Shown: one piece after another, positions 9,998 to 18,325 of the stretch
Numbering within the stretch: the stretch's first letter is position 1
Layout of the letters: each line of letters starts with the position of its first letter
Origin: Patulibacter americanus DSM 16676
Lineage (GTDB): Bacteria > Actinomycetota > Thermoleophilia > Solirubrobacterales > Solirubrobacteraceae
Direction of reading: 5' to 3'
Assembly (NCBI RefSeq): GCF_000420025.1
Contig: NZ_ATUD01000011.1
Span: 1-64,000, forward strand
DNA length: 64,000 nt
Translations under genes and position numbers: made by a program
Notes under the pieces: model-generated
The model's database searches: none
What the model was told of the DNA's origin: nothing
Seen by the model: only the letters and a program-made list of their open reading frames with translations

Positions 9998-12280
9998 CTA
10001 CCTGACCCGGAGCACCTTCGAGGTGCTCGACAGGTCCGTCCGCTCGGGCCGGACGGCGCCGCGGTACCAGGCCTGCACGCCGCGGTCGCGCTTGCTCAGC
10101 CGCATCGTCGTGCGGAACGACCCGTCGGCGTTGGGGACGAGGACGCGCTTGACCGCGCCGTGCGCTCCCCCCTTGCGGACACCCAGCAGGGCGACGGGCT
10201 CGTCAGGGACCGCGCCGCGCAGCACGCCGACGATCGTGACCGTGCGGCTCCCGCTCTTCGCGTGCCGAACCTTGCCGGCGGTCCGCAGCGTGAGGGACGG
10301 GGCCTTGCCCTTGAGCAGGGTCGGGTTGCGGAAGACGGCGCCGAGCGTGTCGTCCTGCATCACCACGCCGTCACCGAAGACCGCGGCGACCGGGGGCGTG
10401 CGCCCTCCGGGCGTCGGCAGCACGCTGAGCGTCTTGCCGCCGTCGCGCGTGACGAACGCCCCGACGGCGGTGATCACCACTCCGGAGGTGGCGGACGAGA
10501 ACTCGAGGAGCTCGCCGGCGTCTCCCGACGGCGCGGCGTCGCCGAGGTCGGGCACGACGATGCGCTCGGTGAACCGTCGGCCGCCGTCGGTCGAGCGGTA
10601 GAGGTCACGACCGTCCATGGCGTAGGCGACCTTGGCCGAGGCGAGCTGCACGTCGCCGATGCCCGAGGGCAGGCTGGACCGCTTCCACGTCTTACCGGCG
10701 TCCGTCGATCGCACGACGAGCGGGCGCCCGGTGGTCCCTCCGATCGCTAGGACGATTCCGCCGCGCGCCACCACCTGGCGGAAGCCGCGGCCCTGCAGGA
10801 CCGGAGCCGACACGGGCTTCGGTGCCGCCGGATCGGTCAGCCGCACGATTCCGCGGACCCCGACGATCACCGGCACGTCGCCGGCCGCCGCGAGGTCACG
10901 CGGCTGGATCGCGGTGAGGTCTGCGAGCCGGTTCCAAGCCGCACCCTCGAAGCGGCGCACGGTGCCGTCGTCGGCGAGCGCGACGAGCTTGCCGCCGGCC
11001 AAGGCGACGCGTCGCAGCTCTGGCGTCGCGGGCAGCGGGACGTCGCTCCAGGTCCGTCCGTGGTCGGAGGAGACGTGCAACCGACCCGCGTTGGCGATGG
11101 CCAGGAGCCCGTGGACCCCGATGGACCCCTTGCGGTCGGCTCCGGAGGCGACGACGCGGTACGGGGTCGCACCAGCGTCGTCCGTGCGCCGGACCTCGGT
11201 CGCCGCACCGACCGGGAAGAGCCCGACGATGGCATCCGGCGCGGGCGCCGAGATCTCGAGGCCGGGGAGCGCGGCGACGCGACCGCCGAACACCTCTCCC
11301 TCGTACCGGAGGGCGCTCAGGCGCTTCGGGTCGCTCTGCGCGGCGACGCCGACGACGCAGCCGCCGGCCGGCCCGCAGGCGATCGAGCGGATCACGACGC
11401 CGCCCGAGCCGGGTAGGTCGTCGGGGACGGGGACGGCGCGACGCACGAACGTCTGGCCGCCGTCGGTCGAGGCGAGCAGCGTGTCGCCGGCGCCGAGGAG
11501 GACGGTGCCGTCGGCGCGCCGGGCCAGGCCACTCAGGCCGGGGAGGCTGTCGACGACCGCCGGCTCGGTGGACGGGACGGGCTCGGCGGGGGTGGTCGGC
11601 GGGTCGGTCGGCGCCGGCGGCGGCGGGGTCGCCCCCGCGGGAGCGGGCAGCTTGACGCCCTGCCAGGAGGCGCCGCCGTCGACGGTGCGCTGCAGGGCCG
11701 ACGCGTCCGGGCCGGCACTGACGATGCGCAGGCCCAGGAGCGCGTCGATCGGCAGGTCTGGCCCCCGCTCGGAACCGTTGATCACGGGCCACGTGGCGCC
11801 ACCGTCCGTCGTGCGCCACGTGCGGTCCGCGGTGGACGCGAACGCGACCTCGGGGCTCACCGGCCGCACCGTCGGCGTGGCGCCGGAGCACCCCGCGAGC
11901 GGCTCTGCCGCCTTCCAGCTCAGACCCCGGTCCTCGGAGCGCCGGATCGTGCAGCCGCTCGCCAGCAGGAGTCGATCGGGACCAGCGGCCGCGATCTGCA
12001 GCTCCCGGACGTCCGTGTCGCCAACGTGCACGCGGCCGACACGCGAGCCGCCGGCCGACGTGACCGCCAGTGCCACCGTGTCGTCCGAGACGGTGGTGCC
12101 GAGGATCGCCGTCGTCCCCCCGCTCGCGGTCACGTGGGACGGGAAGCCGACGCCGAGCGGGCCGGGTGCGTCCCAGCCCGCCCACGTCGTCGCGGCCGGC
12201 GCGGCCGCGACGGCCGCGGCCGGGACCGCCGCGATACCGCCGGTGACCACGATGGCCACCACTGCCTTGCGCATGCGCAT
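9998..12280 (-). CDS. Secreted Asp-box beta-propeller protein, paralogue 2
   Basis: 760 residues from ATG 12280, chosen because an AGGAG ribosome site sits 7 nt upstream and the MRMRKAVVAIVVTGG signal peptide starts there. The open frame runs on to 12370 without coding character. Asp boxes include RRSEDRGLSW, RTTDGGATW, QRTVDGGASW, ASTDGGQTF, VSSDHGRTW, RSTDAGKTW and RSTDGGRRF. A Pro/Thr-rich insertion (about residues 225-250) interrupts one blade. The C-terminal beta domain (about 660-760) begins near PSLTLRTAGKVRHAK and ends VQAWYRGAVRPERTD. Overall similarity to paralogue 3 is high along the whole length; paralogue 1 is more diverged. Confidence 0.83.
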   Translation of the reverse strand: MRMRKAVVAIVVTGGIAAVPAAAVAAAPAATTWAGWDAPGPLGVGFPSHVTASGGTTAILGTTVSDDTVALAVTSAGGSRVGRVHVGDTDVRELQIAAAGPDRLLLASGCTIRRSEDRGLSWKAAEPLAGCSGATPTVRPVSPEVAFASTADRTWRTTDGGATWPVINGSERGPDLPIDALLGLRIVSAGPDASALQRTVDGGASWQGVKLPAPAGATPPPPAPTDPPTTPAEPVPSTEPAVVDSLPGLSGLARRADGTVLLGAGDTLLASTDGGQTFVRRAVPVPDDLPGSGGVVIRSIACGPAGGCVVGVAAQSDPKRLSALRYEGEVFGGRVAALPGLEISAPAPDAIVGLFPVGAATEVRRTDDAGATPYRVVASGADRKGSIGVHGLLAIANAGRLHVSSDHGRTWSDVPLPATPELRRVALAGGKLVALADDGTVRRFEGAAWNRLADLTAIQPRDLAAAGDVPVIVGVRGIVRLTDPAAPKPVSAPVLQGRGFRQVVARGGIVLAIGGTTGRPLVVRSTDAGKTWKRSSLPSGIGDVQLASAKVAYAMDGRDLYRSTDGGRRFTERIVVPDLGDAAPSGDAGELLEFSSATSGVVITAVGAFVTRDGGKTLSVLPTPGGRTPPVAAVFGDGVVMQDDTLGAVFRNPTLLKGKAPSLTLRTAGKVRHAKSGSRTVTIVGVLRGAVPDEPVALLGVRKGGAHGAVKRVLVPNADGSFRTTMRLSKRDRGVQAWYRGAVRPERTDLSSTSKVLRVR

Positions 12281-12370
12281 GTGCTGCTCCTGGTTCGGGA
12301 CCCGACCGCCCACACGACGGTCGTGCCAACGGAAACCCAACACGTGGGGAAACGATGCGGTCGGCTTCAA
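12281..12370 (-). promoter_or_regulatory. 5' region of paralogue 2, duplicated upstream of paralogue 3
   Basis: About 80 bp directly upstream of the start codon align with the region upstream of paralogue 3 (14699-14790). Shared elements are AGGAG, the dyad CGACCG-N9-CGGTCG (12303-12308 and 12318-12323), TGGCACGACCG and GGGTTTC, all in the same order. The conserved dyad is a candidate operator or leader hairpin common to both genes. Confidence 0.5.
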
Positions 12371-12421
12371 ACGCAGTACGCGCCCGGCCCTCCGCCCCGG
12401 GCGCCGCCGCGCGGCGTGGGC

Positions 12422-14698
12422 CTACCGGATACGGAGGATCCTGCTGACGCTCGCCAGGTCCGTCCGCTCGGGCCGCACCGCTCCGCGGGACCACGCCTGA
12501 ACGCCGCGCTCGCTCTTCCCCAGGCGCACCCGAAGCCGGAACGACCCGTCCACGTTCGGGGTGAGCACGCGCTTCACGGTGTTGTCGGACCCGGCCCGGC
12601 GGATCCCGAGGAGCGCCACGGGCCCGTCGTCCGTCGCGCCCCGGAGCATGCCCACGACCGTGACCGTCCGCCGGCCACCACTCGTGCGCCGCACCCTGCC
12701 GGCCGTCCGCAGCGTGAGCGACGGCTCCTCCCCCTTGAGCAGCGTCGGATGGCGGAGGACGGTGCCCCGGGCCGCGTCGTGGACCACGACGCCGGAGCCG
12801 AAGATCGCGGCCGCGGCCGGGGTGCGCGCCCCCGGGGTGGGCAGCGGCGCGAGCGTGGCGCCGCCGTCGCGCGTGACGAACGCGCCCGACGTCGTGATGA
12901 TCACCCCGCTCCTGGCCGAGGAGAATTCGACGGACGGCCACCCCTCACCCCTCGAGCCGGCGGAGCCGAGCTTTGGCGCCATCGCCCGCCACCGGAAGGT
13001 CCGCCCGCCGTCGGTGGACCGGTACAGGGTGCGCTTCGTCAGCGCGTAGGCGACCGTCGCCGAGACGATCTGGATGTCCTTCGTCTCCGCGGGCAGCGGC
13101 GGCGACTGCCTCCAGCTCCTGCCGCCGTCGGTCGAGCGGACCGTCAGTCGTCCCCCGCCGGCGGTCCTTGTGGCGATCACGACGTTCCCCCGCGCCTCGA
13201 CGGCCGCGAAGCCGCGTCCCTGCAGCGCCCGCGACGTGACCGGCTCCGGCGAGCCCGCGCCCGTGAGCCGCACGACGCCGCGTTCGCCGACGACGATCGG
13301 CACATCCCCCGCGACGGCCAGGTCCGTCGGCTCGATCGCGCGCAGGTCGGCCAGCGTGGTCCACGTCCCGCCGTCGAGACGCCGGACCGTGCCGTCGTTC
13401 GCGAGCGCGACGAGCTTTCCGGCGGCCCGGGTCACGCCGACCAACCCCAGCGGGGTGAGCATCGGCACGTCGTCCCACGTGGCGCCGTGGTCCGCGGACA
13501 CGTGCAGGCGGTCGAGGCTGCTGATCGCGAGCAACCCGTGGCGGCCGAGGGATGGGGTGCGGCCGGGACCGGGCGTGACCTCGCGGTAGGGCGTCGCGCC
13601 GGCGTCGTCCGTGCGCACCACCTGGTTTCGCCCCTCCTGGCTCGTCAGCCCGAGCACGACGTCCGGGTCGGGCGCCGAGACGTGACTCGCCGGCAGGGCC
13701 GCGACGCGACCGCCGAAGGCGTCGCCCGCGTAGCGCAGCGCGATGCGCCGCTTCGGGTCGTTCTGCGTCTCGACCCCGACGACGCAGCCGCCGGCCGGCC
13801 CGCAGGCGGCGGACTCCACGACGACCCCGCCCGACCCGGGAAGGTCGGGGACGGGGCGGCGCGCGAACGTCTGGCCCCCGTCCGTCGAGACCAGCAGCGC
13901 GTCGCCGGCGCCGAGCAGGATGGTGCCGTCGCCACGCCGGGCAAGGCCCGCGAGCCGCGGCAGGCTGCCGACGACCGCCGGCGCGGGGGTGGGAGCCGGC
14001 GTGGCGGGCGCGTCGGTCGGCGGCGTCGGCCCGACCGGCGGCGCCTGCTCGGGGGGCGCAGGCAGCATCACGCTCTGCCAGGACGCGCCGCCGTCGACGG
14101 TGCGCTGGAGGGCGGAGGCCTTCGGGCCCTCGCCCACGATGCGCAGCCCCAGCAGCGCGTCGATGGGCAGGTCCGGTGCGCGCTCCGACGCGTTCATCAC
14201 GGGCCAGGTCGCGCCGCCGTCCGTCGTCCGCCAGGTCCGGTTCGCGATCGAGGCGAACGCGACATCGGACGACACGGCCCGCACCACCGGGGCGTGGCCC
14301 GAGCAGAGGGCGAGCGGCTCGGCGGCCCGCCACGTCAGGCCGCGGTCCTCAGAGCGCCGGATCGTGCAGTTCTGCGCGAGCAGCAGCCGGTCCGAGCCGG
14401 CGGCCGCGATGCTCAGACCGTCGACGCCCGCGTACTCCCCGACCGGCAGGTCCCCGACGCGCGAGCCGGCGGCCGACATCACGGCCAGCGGCACCACGTC
14501 GTTCGTCGTGTCCGACCCGAGGATCGCCGTCGTGGCCCCGCTCGCGGTCACGTGCGACGGGATTCCCACGCCGAGCGGCCCGGGGGCGTCCCAGCCCGCC
14601 CACGTGGTCCCGGCCGGGACCGCGGCGACGGCCGCCGATGGGACCGCCGCGATACCTCCGGCGACCGCGAGGGCCACCACCGCTCTGCGCACGCGCAT
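12422..14698 (-). CDS. Secreted Asp-box beta-propeller protein, paralogue 3
   Basis: 758 residues from ATG 14698 (AGGAG 7 nt upstream); the longer open frame to 15262 is shadow of the transporter gene. There is a signal peptide [15 protein letters not shown]..., then the same domain plan as paralogue 2. Asp boxes include RRSEDRGLTW, RTTDGGATW, QRTVDGGASW, VSTDGGQTF, VSADHGATW, RSTDGGRSW and RSTDGGRTF. There is a Pro/Ala-rich insertion near residue 225, then the C-terminal beta domain with PSLTLRTAGRVRR and VQAWSRGAVRPERTD. It is exported and probably surface-acting. It has its own promoter region at 14699-14790. Confidence 0.83.
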   Translation of the reverse strand: MRVRRAVVALAVAGGIAAVPSAAVAAVPAGTTWAGWDAPGPLGVGIPSHVTASGATTAILGSDTTNDVVPLAVMSAAGSRVGDLPVGEYAGVDGLSIAAAGSDRLLLAQNCTIRRSEDRGLTWRAAEPLALCSGHAPVVRAVSSDVAFASIANRTWRTTDGGATWPVMNASERAPDLPIDALLGLRIVGEGPKASALQRTVDGGASWQSVMLPAPPEQAPPVGPTPPTDAPATPAPTPAPAVVGSLPRLAGLARRGDGTILLGAGDALLVSTDGGQTFARRPVPDLPGSGGVVVESAACGPAGGCVVGVETQNDPKRRIALRYAGDAFGGRVAALPASHVSAPDPDVVLGLTSQEGRNQVVRTDDAGATPYREVTPGPGRTPSLGRHGLLAISSLDRLHVSADHGATWDDVPMLTPLGLVGVTRAAGKLVALANDGTVRRLDGGTWTTLADLRAIEPTDLAVAGDVPIVVGERGVVRLTGAGSPEPVTSRALQGRGFAAVEARGNVVIATRTAGGGRLTVRSTDGGRSWRQSPPLPAETKDIQIVSATVAYALTKRTLYRSTDGGRTFRWRAMAPKLGSAGSRGEGWPSVEFSSARSGVIITTSGAFVTRDGGATLAPLPTPGARTPAAAAIFGSGVVVHDAARGTVLRHPTLLKGEEPSLTLRTAGRVRRTSGGRRTVTVVGMLRGATDDGPVALLGIRRAGSDNTVKRVLTPNVDGSFRLRVRLGKSERGVQAWSRGAVRPERTDLASVSRILRIR

Positions 14699-14790
14699 GT
14701 CCTGCTCCTGGGTCGTCGACCGCCCACACAGCGGTCGTGCCAGGAGAAACCCGAGGCCCGCGGGAACGATGCGGCGGACGGCCACGCCCG
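14699..14790 (-). promoter_or_regulatory. 5' region of paralogue 3, duplicate of that of paralogue 2
   Basis: It contains AGGAG, the dyad CGACCG-N9-CGGTCG (14717-14722 and 14732-14737) with the same 9-nt spacing as in the paralogue 2 leader, then TGGCACGACCG and GGGTTTC. Conservation outside the coding sequence means either recent duplication or selection on a shared control site. Confidence 0.5.
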
Positions 14791-14814
14791 ACGGCGCCCC
14801 CGGAACGCAGAACA

Positions 14815-14839
14815 CCCCCGGCCGCTGGGCGACCGGGGG
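14815..14839 (-). terminator. Terminator hairpin of the DHA2 transporter gene
   Basis: The arms CCCCCGG (14815-14821) and CCGGGGG (14833-14839) enclose an 11-nt loop. On the minus strand the stem is followed by the modestly T-rich TGTTCTGCGTTCC. It lies 25 bp past the transporter stop codon. Confidence 0.6.
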
Positions 14840-14864
14840 CGCGGAACTGCGGCGTTTCTCGTCC

Positions 14865-16520
14865 CTAGCGGGAGGACACCGTCGGGCGGGTGCCCGGGGT
14901 GACGCGGGGCGTGGGGCCGCCGGCCGGGGCGGTGTCCGCGCCGGCGTCCGCCTCGGCCGCGGCCTCCTCGCGGGCCAGCTCGATGCCGCTCTTCGTGCCG
15001 AGCGCCTTCTCGCGGAGGAACCAGACGGCGATGAAGGCGATGATGCCCATCGGGGCGCCGAGCAGGAAGACCTCGGCGATGCCGGTGCCGTAGGCGTGCT
15101 CGACGATCTCGCGCACCGGGGCCGGCAGGGTGGCCAGGTCCGGGATGGAGCCGCCGCCCAGGCCCGAGGCCGGGATGCCCTGCTCGCGCAGGCCCGCCTC
15201 GATCGAGCTCGTGACCTTCGTGCCGAGGATCGCGCCCATGACGGAGACGCCGATCGCGCCACCGAGGGAGCGGAAGAAGGCGATCAGGGCCGAGCCGGCG
15301 CCGATGGAGCGCGCCGGGATGACGTTCTGGACGGCCAGGATGAGGTTCTGCATCAGCATGCCGACGCCCATGCCGACGACGAGCATGAACAGGCCGACCT
15401 CGACCAGGCTGGTGCCCTCGTCGATCATGCCCATGAGGCCCAGGCCGACCGTCAGGAGGACGGCGCCCGCCAGCATGAAGTTCTTGTAGTGGCCGGTCTG
15501 CGAGATCCGGCGCCCCGAGAGCGTCGAGGAGCCGAACAGGCCGATCACCATCGGGATCGTCAGCAGGCCGGACTCCGTCGGGCTGTAGCCCCGGGCGAGC
15601 TGCATGTACTGGGTGAGGAAGACCGTCGTGCCGAACATCGCGATGCCGACCGCGACGGAGGCGATGACGGCCATGACGACGGTGCGGTTCTCGAACAGCT
15701 CGAGCGGGATCAGCGGCTCCTTCGCGCGCCGCTCGACCATGACCGCGCCGAACAGCAGGACGATGCCGCCGACCACCATGAGGGCCGTCTGCCAGCTCAT
15801 CCAGTCGAAGTTCTTGCCCGCCAGCGAGACCCAGATCAGGATGGACGAGACGCCGGCGGCCATGAGGAAGCCACCGGGGATGTCGATGTGGACGTCCTCG
15901 CGGCGCTTCGTCGGCAGGTGCAGCGTGCGCTGCAGCAGGACGAGGGCGATGAGCGCGAACGGGATGCCGACGAAGAAGCACCAGCGCCAGCCGAGGTTGT
16001 CCGTCAGCAGACCGCCGACGACCGGGCCCGCGACGGTGCCGACGCCGAAGACCGCGCCGAGGTAGCCCATGTAGCGGCCGCGCTCACGCGGGGACACGAG
16101 GTCGGAGAGGATGACCTGCACCAGCGCGGTCAGCGCGCCGACGCCGACGCCCTGCACGGCGCGGGCGCCGATGAGCCACATCGACGACTGCGCGAAGCCG
16201 GCGAGGATCGAGCCGCCGAGGTAGATGACCAGGCCGAGCTGGATCAGCTGCTTGCGGTTGAAGAGGTCCGACATCTTCCCCCAGATGGGGGTCGAGATCG
16301 TCATCGTCAGGAGCGTGGCCGTGACGACCCACGTGTAGGCGGACTGGCCGCCGCCGACGTCGGCGATGATCTTCGGCAGCGCGGCCGAGACGACCGTGCT
16401 CGAGAGGATCGCCACGAACATGGCGAGCAGGAGCCCAGACAGGGCCTCCAGGATCTGGCGGTGGGACATCTGCCCCCCGGATTCGGCCGCGGGTTGCGCG
16501 GCGGCGGTGGTGGTGCTCAT
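14865..16520 (-). CDS. DHA2-family (14-TM) MFS drug exporter
   Basis: 551 residues from ATG 16520. This is a major-facilitator proton antiporter of the EmrB/QacA type, with about 14 membrane spans. Motif A is visible as GKMSDLFNRKQ after TM2, and motif C as GAVFGVGTVAGPVVGG in TM5, both typical of drug/H+ antiporters. The C-terminus is a 40-residue Ala/Glu then Pro/Thr-rich tail with no homology I recognise. Its ATG overlaps the marR stop (ATGA at 16517-16520), so the two are translationally coupled and the transporter is almost certainly MarR-controlled. Substrate unknown; efflux of a toxic organic compound is the likely role. Confidence 0.93.
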   Translation of the reverse strand: MSTTTAAAQPAAESGGQMSHRQILEALSGLLLAMFVAILSSTVVSAALPKIIADVGGGQSAYTWVVTATLLTMTISTPIWGKMSDLFNRKQLIQLGLVIYLGGSILAGFAQSSMWLIGARAVQGVGVGALTALVQVILSDLVSPRERGRYMGYLGAVFGVGTVAGPVVGGLLTDNLGWRWCFFVGIPFALIALVLLQRTLHLPTKRREDVHIDIPGGFLMAAGVSSILIWVSLAGKNFDWMSWQTALMVVGGIVLLFGAVMVERRAKEPLIPLELFENRTVVMAVIASVAVGIAMFGTTVFLTQYMQLARGYSPTESGLLTIPMVIGLFGSSTLSGRRISQTGHYKNFMLAGAVLLTVGLGLMGMIDEGTSLVEVGLFMLVVGMGVGMLMQNLILAVQNVIPARSIGAGSALIAFFRSLGGAIGVSVMGAILGTKVTSSIEAGLREQGIPASGLGGGSIPDLATLPAPVREIVEHAYGTGIAEVFLLGAPMGIIAFIAVWFLREKALGTKSGIELAREEAAAEADAGADTAPAGGPTPRVTPGTRPTVSSR

Positions 16521-17113
16521 CGGTTCTCCTCGGTGCCGGTCCCGGCGACGGGAACGGCCTGTGCTGTGGGGTCGGCCGCGACGGCGGCCGGAAGGTGGGT
16601 GGAGGAAGCAGGCCGGTCGGCCTCGCGCGCGCCGCCCGGGGGGCCCGACTCCAGGCGGTCCCCGGCGCGGGCTGCGTCGTCGTCGGGGCGGGCGAGCGAG
16701 GCGCGGAGGCGGACGATGCCGTCGGCCAGGTCGGTGACCTGCGCCGGCTGCCACGCGTCGACCGCCCGGGCCAGCGCCTCGGACAGCCGCTCGTGGGCCC
16801 GCGCGAGCTTCGCGTGGCCCGCGGGCGAGAGCGCCACGAGGCTCGAGCGCCCGTCGTGCGGGTCGCTCACGCGGTCGACGTAGCCGTCGGCGCCGAGCGC
16901 CTGGATCTGCCGGCTGGCGACGGAGAGGTCGACCTGCAGGTCGGCGGCGATGTCGCTGATCCGCGCGGGACCCAGGCGACGCACCGAGCCCAGCGCCATC
17001 AGGGCCCCGACCGCGTGGTCGATGCCCGCGCAGCGCTGGAGGTCGCGCCGGATCGCCGACAGCCCGTAGAGGGCGAGGGCGAGCTGGTCGATGTCGTGGG
17101 GGTCGTGCGTCAT
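16517..17113 (-). CDS. MarR-family regulator of the adjacent exporter
   Basis: 198 residues. The winged HTH (about 45-115) reads ARISDIAADLQVDLSVASRQIQALGADGYVDR, then the wing DPHDGRSSLVALSPAG. The last 50 residues are Ala/Pro/Asp-rich, unusual for MarR and probably disordered. It is first in the operon, ahead of the DHA2 exporter (4-bp ATGA overlap). The promoter at 17114-17160 holds an inverted repeat that fits a MarR site, suggesting autorepression relieved by an exporter substrate. Confidence 0.9.
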   Translation of the reverse strand: MTHDPHDIDQLALALYGLSAIRRDLQRCAGIDHAVGALMALGSVRRLGPARISDIAADLQVDLSVASRQIQALGADGYVDRVSDPHDGRSSLVALSPAGHAKLARAHERLSEALARAVDAWQPAQVTDLADGIVRLRASLARPDDDAARAGDRLESGPPGGAREADRPASSTHLPAAVAADPTAQAVPVAGTGTEENR

Positions 17114-17114
17114 C

Positions 17115-17160
17115 AGTTACCTGCTTCCTGCAAGCAACTGTAGCACCGGAAGGTTGCTTA
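17115..17160 (-). promoter_or_regulatory. Candidate MarR operator and promoter
   Basis: An imperfect inverted repeat AGTTACCTGC-N5-GCAAGCAACT (arms 17115-17124 and 17130-17139) lies directly before the marR start, with a third half-site GGTTGCTTA at 17152-17160. The AT content is higher than the surroundings. The pattern fits an autoregulatory MarR binding region. Confidence 0.6.
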
Positions 17161-17277
17161 TGACAAGCACCCGTCCTGTGCGACCGAGCACGGCGGAGCG
17201 GCGGCCCGCCGGCGGCGCCCGACGACGACCGACACCGACGGCGGCCCGCCGTCGCTCCCGACGAGAGGCGACCGGCA

Positions 17278-17305
17278 CCGGCCCGAGCGGAGACACCCGG
17301 GCCGG
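17278..17305 (-). terminator. Hairpin after the 2-hydroxyacid dehydrogenase gene
   Basis: Perfect 8-bp arms CCGGCCCG (17278-17285) and CGGGCCGG (17298-17305) with a 12-nt loop, 13 bp beyond the stop codon at 17318. It is the probable end of the AsnC-linked operon. Confidence 0.5.
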
Positions 17306-17317
17306 CCGGGCGCACCG

Positions 17318-18295
17318 TCAGCGGAGGGGCGGCACGACGTTCGGGGCGTCCTCCCCCGCGGCCACGGCCAGGACGTTGCGCAGCGCCATCCGCGTCATCG
17401 CCGTGCGGGTCTCGACGGTCGCCGAGCCGATGTGGGGGAACACGACGAGGCGCGGCTCGTGGAGCAGCGGATCGGCCGGGTCGCGGACCGGCTCGGTGGC
17501 GAAGACGTCCAACCCCGCGGAGTGCAGGCGGCCCTCGCGCAGGGCGGCGAGCAGGGCGTTCTCGTCGACCACGCCGCCGCGGGCCGTGGACACGAGGGTG
17601 CCGCGCGGCCCGATGAGGTCGAGCTCGCGCGCGCCGATCAGGCCGGCGGTCTCGGGCGTGCGGGGCACGTTGAGCGAGACGACGTCGGAGCGCTCGAGCA
17701 GCTCGTCGAGGTCGACCGCCGTGGCGATGCCGTCCTCGGGCTTCGGACTGCGGCTGTGCTGGAGCACCGTCATCCCGAACCCCGCCGCGCGGCGGCCGAC
17801 GGCCTGCCCGATGGAGCCGTAGCCGACGACGCCGAGCGTGGTCCCCCCGACGTCGAGGCCGAGGAACGCCTGCGGGTCGAACGGTCCCCAGCCGCCGGCG
17901 CGCATCGTGTCGGTGGCGTCGACGAGCCGCCGGCGCGCCATGAGGATCAGCGCGAAGGTGAGGTCGGCGGTGGCGTCGGAGAGGACGCCGGGGGTGTGGG
18001 TGACGACCACCCCGGCCTCGCGCGCCGCGTCGAGATCCACGTTGTCGAAGCCCACCGCCACGAGCGCCACGACGCGCAGCTCCGGCGCGGCGGCGAACAG
18101 CTCGGCGTCGACCCGGTCGGGCGTCCCGACCACGAGGGCCTGGCACCCGGCGGCCAGGTGGCGGAGGGCGGCGTCATCGGGCGCCTCGCCCTCCGGCGGC
18201 GCGACGAGCTCCACGCCGTCCGGCAGCGCGATCTCGTCGATCCCGGGGAAGCCGCGGCGGGAGAGGGCGATGCGGAACGGGCTCTGCGCGCTCAT
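17318..18295 (-). CDS. D-isomer-specific 2-hydroxyacid dehydrogenase (glyoxylate/hydroxypyruvate reductase-like)
   Basis: 325 residues, normal for the family. The NAD(P)-binding motif is GYGSIG (158-163), and the catalytic triad positions are visible as Arg239 (STARGG), Glu268 (ATEP) and His288 (FPHIG). The residue after beta-2 of the Rossmann fold is in QHSRSPK; the Ser-Arg pair suggests NADPH preference. The closest functional class by eye is GyaR/GhrB, which reduces glyoxylate or hydroxypyruvate to glycolate or glycerate. It is last in the operon after the threonine aldolase (30-bp gap), consistent with a shared role in glycine/serine carbon handling. Confidence 0.88.
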   Translation of the reverse strand: MSAQSPFRIALSRRGFPGIDEIALPDGVELVAPPEGEAPDDAALRHLAAGCQALVVGTPDRVDAELFAAAPELRVVALVAVGFDNVDLDAAREAGVVVTHTPGVLSDATADLTFALILMARRRLVDATDTMRAGGWGPFDPQAFLGLDVGGTTLGVVGYGSIGQAVGRRAAGFGMTVLQHSRSPKPEDGIATAVDLDELLERSDVVSLNVPRTPETAGLIGARELDLIGPRGTLVSTARGGVVDENALLAALREGRLHSAGLDVFATEPVRDPADPLLHEPRLVVFPHIGSATVETRTAMTRMALRNVLAVAAGEDAPNVVPPLR

Positions 18296-18325
18296 GCCCC
18301 GACGCTAGCGCGCCGGGGCGGTCCT

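Noticed and set aside
12331-12341. Sigma-54 promoter from TGGCAC before paralogues 2 and 3
   Set aside because: The required TTGC at -12 is missing at the right spacing, and actinobacteria generally lack sigma-54.
12026-14902. 958-codon plus-strand open frame opposite the propeller paralogues
   Set aside because: Arg/Pro-rich composition, no start signal, and exact antisense to two conserved coding sequences.
15100-16880. Plus-strand Asp/Ala/Arg-rich frame opposite the DHA2 transporter
   Set aside because: Antisense of membrane-helix codons gives this composition; the minus-strand transporter motifs are decisive.
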